This document shows positions 5,825 through 9,063 of a DNA stretch of 9,063 nucleotides, piece after piece; position 1 is the first letter of the stretch; every line of letters begins with the position of its first letter. The position numbers were made by a program, and so were the translations under genes. The notes under the pieces were generated by a model, which was not told where the DNA came from, did no database searches, and was given only the letters and a program-made list of their open reading frames with translations. The stretch spans positions 4,481-13,543 of the forward strand of contig JAERMN010000093.1 in NCBI GenBank assembly GCA_016844625.1, in the 5' to 3' direction. The stretch is from Deltaproteobacteria bacterium (GTDB lineage Bacteria; Desulfobacterota; Binatia; UBA9968).

Positions 5825-6349
5825 ATGCAATACGATCCTAAACAAACCAATTCGCCGCCGGCGCCGATTGAGCCCACGGGCTTTTTCACCGGCATCCAAT
5901 TTCGCCCCATCGTCATGGGCGTGATCGTCGATACCCTCGCGACCATGGCGCTGACAACGGCGTACTATTCTTTCGTCGTAGCTAAGAACCTCGCGGGTAA
6001 AGGTGTCGGCGAAGATAACGCGTTTGCCGAATATTGGGCTTCCAGCGACGGCCTGATGGCGAGCTTGCTGCTCGGTTCGTTAGGAACCTTGATCGGCGGT
6101 TTTTACGCCGCCTACAAGGCCGGTGCCTTGGAGATGAAACATGGCGCACTGGTCGGCATCGGTTCGATCCTGCTCGGATTACTGTTGACCGGCGGGGCCG
6201 AAAGTCAAACTCCTGAATGGTTCATGGCGCTCTCCTTCGCCGCGGCGATTCCCGCCGGCGCGCTTGGCGGCTTCTTGGCAGAAATGTTTAAGAGTGCCGC
6301 GGGCAAGGGGCGCTCGTCGCAATCGCCGGGCTGGCCTGGTCCGAGCTAA
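5825..6349 (+). CDS. Four-helix membrane protein of unknown function
   Basis: 174 residues, not recognised. The N-terminal 25 residues are polar and Pro-rich (NSPPAPIEPTG). Four hydrophobic segments follow at about 27-50 (RPIVMGVIVDTLATMALTTAYYS), 77-97 (small residues and Gly: LLLGSLGTLIGGFYAAYKAG), 103-122 and 130-153 (FAAAIPAGALGGFLAE), then a polar Ser/Gly/Pro tail. The Gly-rich helices pack like small integral membrane proteins, but no catalytic or ligand motif is visible. AAAGGA lies 14 bases before the ATG, farther than ideal. The stop is 22 bases before the GNAT gene, so the two are probably co-transcribed. No regulator or transporter partner is adjacent. It is probably a real gene; the function is unknown. 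Confidence 0.7.
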   Translation: MQYDPKQTNSPPAPIEPTGFFTGIQFRPIVMGVIVDTLATMALTTAYYSFVVAKNLAGKGVGEDNAFAEYWASSDGLMASLLLGSLGTLIGGFYAAYKAGALEMKHGALVGIGSILLGLLLTGGAESQTPEWFMALSFAAAIPAGALGGFLAEMFKSAAGKGRSSQSPGWPGPS

Positions 6350-6358
6350 TACGTGCGC

Positions 6359-6366
6359 AGAAGGAA
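6359..6366 (+). promoter_or_regulatory. Ribosome binding site deciding the GNAT start
   Basis: AGAAGGAA lies 5 bases before the ATG at 6372. It settles the start there and not at the in-frame ATG at 6264, which would lie inside the preceding gene and add 36 Arg-rich residues that do not look like GNAT sequence. Confidence 0.7.
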
Positions 6367-6371
6367 TTTCA

Positions 6372-6932
6372 ATGACTACTGCCGCAGTTGAATATCGGCA
6401 GGCGCTTTCTCACGATTACTCGACGATCGTTCAGCTGAATTCCGCAAACTTTATTGCCAATCTTTCCGAAGACCAACGGAAAGACGGATTTCTGTCCGCA
6501 GTATTCACGCTGGAGCAGACCGCGGCGATGGCCGAAGACTTGGGGACCACAGTCGCCATCGTCGATGGCGTGCTGGCTGGATTTCTCTGCGCCTTTCGCA
6601 ACGACTTCAATCACGGCTCCCCAGTGGTCGCCAAGATGATCGAGTCCTACGATCGCATGTGGTTCGAAGGCAAGTTGCTGAGCCGCTACAACACCTACGC
6701 ATATGGGCCGGTGTGTATCGATCGCGCCTACCGGCGCAAAGGTCTGCTGCGCGGTCTCTACGAAGCGCAAAAAAGAGAATTAGCCGGCAAGTTCGAGGTC
6801 GGCGTCGCGCTGATCGCGCGCAACAATCCGCACTCGGTGCAGGCGCATGTCGCGGGACTCGGCATGACGGAGGTGGGCGAATTCGAAGTCAACGGCATTG
6901 TTTTCGCAACGGTGGCGTTTCGCTTGTCGTAG
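6372..6932 (+). CDS. GNAT-family N-acetyltransferase
   Basis: 186 residues, standard GNAT length. The N-terminal strand and helix read YRQALSHDYSTIVQLNSAN, followed by the second strand TVAIVDGVLAGFLCAF (about 60-75). Motif A, the acetyl-CoA pyrophosphate loop, is at 112-131: GPVCIDRAYRRKGLLRGLYE, with the R/Q-x-x-G-x-G/A pattern seen as RRKGLL. Motif B follows: VALIARNNPHSVQAHVAGLGM (about 145-165), where an Asn-rich strand and the helix before GM..VGEF are typical. It should transfer an acetyl group from acetyl-CoA to an amine; the acceptor cannot be read from the sequence. Cytoplasmic. It follows the unknown membrane protein by 22 bases and is probably in the same transcript. The next gene has its own candidate promoter. 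Nothing suggests truncation. Confidence 0.85.
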   Translation: MTTAAVEYRQALSHDYSTIVQLNSANFIANLSEDQRKDGFLSAVFTLEQTAAMAEDLGTTVAIVDGVLAGFLCAFRNDFNHGSPVVAKMIESYDRMWFEGKLLSRYNTYAYGPVCIDRAYRRKGLLRGLYEAQKRELAGKFEVGVALIARNNPHSVQAHVAGLGMTEVGEFEVNGIVFATVAFRLS

Positions 6933-6962
6933 GCGAAGTATAAGCGATTCGCGCGCTGTGGC

Positions 6963-6991
6963 TTGCAGATTCACTACAGCTCTCATAGAAT
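6963..6991 (+). promoter_or_regulatory. Candidate sigma70 promoter before the flavin reductase gene
   Basis: TTGCAG (6963-6968), a 17-base spacer and TAGAAT (6986-6991). The -10 matches 5 of 6 consensus bases, the -35 only 3 of 6. It lies in the 108-base gap before the gene at 7041, leaving a leader of about 40 bases. It suggests the flavin-reductase gene is transcribed separately from the GNAT gene. Confidence 0.45.
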
Positions 6992-7040
6992 CAGCTCGCG
7001 CTTTGGGTGATTCGATTCATAGACGAAAGGAAAGTTTCAC

Positions 7041-7544
7041 ATGGATGCCGATGCTAAGAAAACTGCGCTACGGATGATTCCGTACGGAATATACGTTCTT
7101 ACCGCTGAAGGAAAAGACGGCAAGGTTGCTGCTTCGACGGTTAACTGGGTGACGCAGACGGCGTTTCAACCGCCCCTAGTCGTTGTTGGCGTCAAGGCCG
7201 ATTCCGGCGCCCACGCGATCATCAAAGAGAGCAAGACGTTTGCGCTCAACATGCTGGGCAAAGATCACAAGGGCCAAGCGTTCACTTTCTTTAAGCCGCT
7301 CGAACGGGAAGGTAACTCCATCGGCGGCGAGCCGTTTCGCACGGGTTCGCTTGGTGCGCCGATTTTGTCGAACGCGCCAGCCTATGTCGAGTGCGCGCTG
7401 GTGAATACGGTCGAGATGGGCGACCACTCGATCTTCGTCGGTGAAGTGAAGGATGCCGGCGTCGCGGTGGCGCCGTCGGGCCGGCCTGACGACGCGATTC
7501 TCGCCATGCGCGATCTGGGCGATAAGGTTTTTTACGGAGGATAG
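7041..7544 (+). CDS. Flavin reductase-like FMN-binding protein
   Basis: 167 residues, typical of the flavin reductase-like (FMN-binding split barrel) family. Visible hallmarks are MIPYGIYVLTAEGKDGKVAA near the N-terminus, the STVNWVTQTAFQPPLVVVGV stretch (about 32-51) that forms the flavin-binding core, SKTFALNMLGKDHKGQAFTF (about 65-84), and the late HSIFVGEVKDAGV strand. Such enzymes reduce FMN or FAD with NAD(P)H, often to supply a separate oxygenase, while others bind FMN for their own redox reaction. No flavin monooxygenase is in the window. Cytoplasmic. AAAGGAAA lies upstream of the ATG with acceptable spacing. The stop codon is part of a very strong hairpin. The VOC gene follows after 112 bases and may or may not be functionally linked. 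Confidence 0.87.
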   Translation: MDADAKKTALRMIPYGIYVLTAEGKDGKVAASTVNWVTQTAFQPPLVVVGVKADSGAHAIIKESKTFALNMLGKDHKGQAFTFFKPLEREGNSIGGEPFRTGSLGAPILSNAPAYVECALVNTVEMGDHSIFVGEVKDAGVAVAPSGRPDDAILAMRDLGDKVFYGG

Positions 7545-7565
7545 CGCGGCGCGTTCGCGCCGCGC
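7544..7565 (+). terminator. Strong GC hairpin at the flavin reductase stop codon
   Basis: A perfect 10-bp inverted repeat, GCGCGGCGCG (7544-7553) and CGCGCCGCGC (7556-7565), separated by TT; in RNA the loop would be four bases on a 9-bp stem. The last base of the stop codon is the first base of the repeat. Only short T groups follow (TTT at 7568 and 7575), so it may act as a weak terminator or an mRNA-stabilising end rather than a full intrinsic terminator. Confidence 0.55.
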
Positions 7566-7566
7566 C

Positions 7567-7594
7567 GTTTCGGGTTTCGCGTTCCGGGTTGCGA
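7567..7594 (+). repeat. Degenerate 7-bp tandem repeat, four units
   Basis: Four consecutive heptamers read GTTTCGG, GTTTCGC, GTTCCGG, GTTGCGA. They start right after the hairpin at the flavin reductase stop and lie in non-coding DNA. A low-complexity array of this kind often comes from replication slippage; no function is visible. Confidence 0.55.
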
Positions 7595-7645
7595 ATTTTC
7601 GGAGGCGCCCAGGAAGTCGGGAATTAAAAGCGTTTGATAGCGATT

Positions 7646-7651
7646 AGGAGG
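7646..7651 (+). promoter_or_regulatory. Consensus ribosome binding site of the VOC gene
   Basis: AGGAGG sits 5 bases before the ATG at 7657. It is the strongest ribosome binding site in the window and suggests high translation. No convincing promoter could be seen in the 112-base gap before it. Confidence 0.75.
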
Positions 7652-7656
7652 ACAAG

Positions 7657-8037
7657 ATGGCTAAAATTAGACATATCGCTTATCGGGCTGTGGACGTGGA
7701 CGCGATGGCGAAGTTTTTCGTCGACGCGATGGGCATGACGATGATTCAAAAACGCAAGAACAACGCCATCGATCTGAGCGATGGCTCGGTCAATATCACG
7801 GTTCTGCCGCTCGCCGCCGGTCTTGGCGGGAAGGCTGGCATTGACCACATCGGCTTTTCCACGGACAACGACCAGGAGCAGTTTAAGTTGTTAGAAGCCG
7901 CCGGCGCGGAAAAATCCGGCGCGGTCAACCTCGGCACGGCTTACTATGAAGACAAGTATCGCGGCCCCGAAGGCATCATCGTCGATGTCGGCCACTGGCA
8001 GGGCGCGGCGCCGGTGGAAGAAGCGAAGAAAGATTAG
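7657..8037 (+). CDS. VOC-superfamily (glyoxalase-fold) protein
   Basis: 126 residues, one VOC module pair. The first repeat starts with KIRHIAYRAVDVDAMAKFF, with His6 in the usual metal-ligand place of strand 1, and the second starts with GIDHIGFSTDN, with His64 in the matching place of strand 5. The closing strand GPEGIIVDVGHW puts an Asp110 where metal-binding members often have Glu. The region AMGMTMIQKRKNNAIDLSDG is the typical cupped-strand portion. VOC proteins include glyoxalases, ring-cleaving dioxygenases, epimerases and antibiotic-binding proteins; the substrate cannot be told here, and the Asp in place of Glu leaves catalysis open. Cytoplasmic, with an acidic/Lys-rich tail (EEAKKD). 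A strong terminator lies 45 bases past the stop, so the transcript ends there. Confidence 0.82.
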   Translation: MAKIRHIAYRAVDVDAMAKFFVDAMGMTMIQKRKNNAIDLSDGSVNITVLPLAAGLGGKAGIDHIGFSTDNDQEQFKLLEAAGAEKSGAVNLGTAYYEDKYRGPEGIIVDVGHWQGAAPVEEAKKD

Positions 8038-8038
8038 C

Positions 8039-8065
8039 CGCAAAGAACGCATAGAACGCAAAAAA
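8039..8065 (+). repeat. Three tandem 9-bp units after the VOC gene
   Basis: CGCAAAGAA, CGCATAGAA and CGCAAAAAA follow one another starting one base past the stop codon. They are non-coding and purine-rich. From memory, similar AAAGAACGC strings occur between genes in environmental genomes, but I cannot confirm that here. Confidence 0.5.
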
Positions 8066-8077
8066 GAGTTGGGACTG

Positions 8078-8109
8078 GTAGGGGCGCAGCATGCTGCGCC
8101 CTTTTTTTT
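8078..8109 (+). terminator. Intrinsic terminator of the VOC gene, also REP-like (GTAG plus palindrome)
   Basis: The 20-base perfect palindrome GGGCGCAGCATGCTGCGCCC (8082-8101) is followed by eight T residues (8102-8109): a textbook rho-independent terminator for plus-strand transcription, placed 41 bases past the VOC stop. It is preceded exactly by GTAG (8078-8081), the tetranucleotide that heads many REP elements, and the RAYT gene starts about 80 bases downstream. It may therefore be a REP copy that serves as terminator. As a terminator it is near certain; as a REP it is inference. Confidence 0.85.
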
Positions 8110-8130
8110 GTATCTTCGATTACAGGCAGA

Positions 8131-8150
8131 AAAGGGGTCGGGAGTCTTTT
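8131..8150 (+). repeat. Left copy of the 20-bp inverted repeat
   Basis: Reads AAAGGGGTCGGGAGTCTTTT. The reverse complement occurs at 8864-8883 with no mismatch. The next base inward (C at 8151 against A at 8863) and outward (A at 8130 against A at 8884) breaks the pairing, so the repeat is exactly 20 bp. Confidence 0.9.
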
Positions 8151-8151
8151 C

Positions 8152-8180
8152 TTGACGAGTAAGCCTGCCATGCGATAGAT
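8152..8180 (+). promoter_or_regulatory. Possible weak promoter for the RAYT gene
   Basis: TTGACG (8152-8157) starts two bases inside the left repeat. A GATAGAT sequence at 8174-8180 is the nearest -10-like element at 16 bases spacing, but it is a poor match. No ribosome binding site is visible before the ATG at 8192, so expression is expected to be low. Confidence 0.25.
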
Positions 8181-8191
8181 GCAATGTTTAA

Positions 8192-8863
8192 ATGCCGCGT
8201 CGTCCTCGTCTTTCAACCGGTGGAATCGCCTACCACGTCCTAAACCGGCGCGTGGGCCGGTTAGAGTTATTCGATAAGCCTGCCGATTTTTCTGCGTTTG
8301 AAAAAATTCTTGCTGAAGCCCATCACCGCACTGGCATCCGCATCGCGGCTTATTGTTTGATGCCGAACCATTGGCATCTTTTATTGTGGCCGCACACAGA
8401 CGGAGAACTATCCGAGGTTATGCGCTGGATCACGGTAACGCACACGCAGCGCTGGCATGCTCACCGGCACTCATCTGGAACTGGTCCGGTTTATCAAGGA
8501 CGGTTTAAATCGTTTCCAGTTCAAACTGACGCGCATTTTCTTACAGTGGCGAGATATGTCGAACGCAATGCTCTACGGGCCAAGTTAGTCGAGCGAGCCG
8601 AAGAGTGGCGGTGGTCTAGTGTCTTTCGGATTGCACGACAGGACGCGAAGCTTGCTGAGTTTTTGAGTCCGTGGCCGATGGAGCGGCCGCAAAACTGGAT
8701 TGAATGGGTCAACGAGCCGGATCGAGCATCGGAGTTGGATGACCTACGCTCAAGTGCTCAGCGAGGGCGACCGTTTGGTCGAGAAGATTGGGTGATCGCG
8801 ATCGCGAAACAGCTTGGGCTTGAATCGACAATGAATTCGCGCGGTCGTCCGAAACGATCTTGA
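8192..8863 (+). CDS. REP-associated tyrosine transposase (RAYT, IS200-like Y1 transposase family)
   Basis: 223 residues, full length. The N-terminus MPRRPRLSTGGIAYHVLNRR is the typical RAYT opening. The HUH metal motif is His60-Trp-His62 in AAYCLMPNHWHLLLWP; the nucleophilic Tyr is probably Tyr122 in FLTVARYVERNALRAKLVER, where Asn126 and the RA.LV tail fit the family. GPVYQGRFKSFPV (98-110) and EEWRWSSV (137-144) are also family markers, and the C-terminal part ends with the usual GRPFG..DWV...AKQLGLEST..RGRPKRS. These enzymes cut and join single-stranded DNA at REP palindromes with a GTAG or GGAG head. All catalytic residues appear intact. It is convergent with the aldehyde dehydrogenase gene. 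Confidence 0.93.
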   Translation: MPRRPRLSTGGIAYHVLNRRVGRLELFDKPADFSAFEKILAEAHHRTGIRIAAYCLMPNHWHLLLWPHTDGELSEVMRWITVTHTQRWHAHRHSSGTGPVYQGRFKSFPVQTDAHFLTVARYVERNALRAKLVERAEEWRWSSVFRIARQDAKLAEFLSPWPMERPQNWIEWVNEPDRASELDDLRSSAQRGRPFGREDWVIAIAKQLGLESTMNSRGRPKRS

Positions 8864-8883
8864 AAAAGACTCCCGACCCCTTT
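8864..8883 (+). repeat. Right copy of the 20-bp inverted repeat
   Basis: Reads AAAAGACTCCCGACCCCTTT, the exact reverse complement of 8131-8150. It begins one base after the last base of the transposase stop codon and ends 15 bases before the stop of the convergent aldehyde dehydrogenase gene. Confidence 0.9.
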
Positions 8884-8898
8884 AATTCGACTTTTGTA

Positions 8899-9063
8899 TC
8901 ACCGAATCATCAACCGTTCGGCCTTGCCGGAATAGTTGATAAAGACGGTTTTTAGTTCGGTAAAAAAGTTCAGACCTTCGACCGCCATCTCCCGTTCGCC
9001 GACGCCGGTCGCTTTGGTGCCGCCGAAGGGAAGTTGCGCTTCGCCGCCGATGGTCGGTTCGTT
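8899..9063 (-). CDS. Aldehyde dehydrogenase family protein, C-terminal part (cut by window edge)
   Basis: The minus-strand frame is open from the window edge to a TGA at 8899-8901, giving 54 residues. It contains EAQLPFGGTKATGVGEREMA followed by LNFFTELKTVFINYSG, the characteristic end of the NAD(P)-dependent aldehyde dehydrogenase superfamily: the LPFGG.K.TG.G.RE motif and the tail with FTE.K.V. The pattern AQLPFGGTKATG resembles aldehyde dehydrogenases of the aminoadipate-semialdehyde or related type, but 54 residues cannot fix the substrate. The catalytic Cys and Glu lie outside the window. No terminator of its own is seen after the stop; the inverted repeat of the RAYT unit lies 15 bases beyond it. 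Confidence 0.88.
   Translation of the reverse strand, partial: NEPTIGGEAQLPFGGTKATGVGEREMAVEGLNFFTELKTVFINYSGKAERLMIR

Larger units (their letters stand above)
8131..8883 (+). mobile_element. RAYT gene unit enclosed by a 20-bp inverted repeat
   Basis: The unit is 753 bases and consists of the left repeat, a 41-base leader, the transposase gene and the right repeat, which starts one base past the stop codon. The repeats are identical over 20 bases in inverted orientation. Flanking DNA shows a shared 9-mer TTTTGTATC at 8106-8114 and 8892-8900, not flush with the repeats. Whether the unit itself moves is unknown: RAYT genes are usually regarded as domesticated single-copy genes that mobilise REPs. 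Confidence 0.6.

Noticed and set aside
6264..6371. Upstream in-frame start of the GNAT gene
   Set aside because: It lies inside the membrane-protein gene, adds 36 Arg-rich residues, and a good ribosome binding site stands before the ATG at 6372.
6369..6770. 133-codon open frame on the minus strand
   Set aside because: Antisense shadow of the GNAT gene; its translation shows no family features, while the plus strand has clear GNAT motifs.
8131..8883. Ordinary IS200/IS605 insertion sequence
   Set aside because: The protein is longer than TnpA of IS200 and carries RAYT-specific C-terminal motifs; no TnpB gene and no typical subterminal hairpins were seen.
1..9063. CRISPR array, tRNA, rRNA, toxin-antitoxin or phage genes
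   Set aside because: No spaced direct repeats of suitable length, no tRNA-like cloverleaf and no matching proteins were found when reading both strands.

Overview
The window looks like chromosomal DNA (GC in the mid-50s by eye) from an uncultured, free-living, proteobacteria-like bacterium. TAXI/TRAP transport, a degenerate M24 protein, a YdeP-type molybdoenzyme and a REP-associated tyrosine transposase (RAYT) all fit an environmental heterotroph. No marker gene here fixes the taxon, so this is inference. No rRNA, tRNA, CRISPR array or phage gene was seen.

Left half (1-5420): six genes in a row on the minus strand, so transcription runs from about 5420 down to 1. In order they are a NarM-like nitrate-reductase-associated protein, a FdhF/YdeP-type molybdopterin oxidoreductase, a TspO/MBR membrane protein, an M24 'pita-bread' protein that lacks most metal ligands, a type II haloacid-dehalogenase-like HAD hydrolase, and the N-terminal 117 residues of a TAXI-type TRAP solute-binding protein cut by the window edge. 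Gaps are only 3 to 33 bases, so this is very probably one operon. The first two genes suggest a molybdoenzyme with a dedicated accessory factor. The last three suggest uptake and hydrolysis of a small organic compound. The substrate cannot be read from the sequence.

Middle (5421-5824): a gap of 404 bases between divergent genes. It holds candidate promoter elements, a coding-looking 35-codon orphan ORF (5541-5648), a twin CGTACG motif, and a perfect 7-bp hairpin starting right at the orphan stop codon.

Right half, plus strand: a four-helix membrane protein of unknown function and a GNAT acetyltransferase (likely co-transcribed); a flavin-reductase-like FMN protein with its own candidate promoter and a strong hairpin at its stop codon; and a VOC (glyoxalase-fold) protein with a strong ribosome binding site and an excellent terminator. 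Short degenerate tandem repeats follow the flavin reductase gene (7-bp unit) and the VOC gene (9-bp unit).

Far right: a complete RAYT gene enclosed by a perfect 20-bp inverted repeat (8131-8150 / 8864-8883). The VOC terminator just upstream has REP form: a GTAG tetranucleotide followed by a 20-bp palindrome. The window ends in the C-terminal 54 residues of a minus-strand aldehyde dehydrogenase, convergent with the RAYT gene.

The best candidates for something under-described are the NarM-like/YdeP-like pairing within its operon, the M24 protein with a dismantled metal site, and the inverted-repeat-bounded RAYT unit with its REP-like palindrome.
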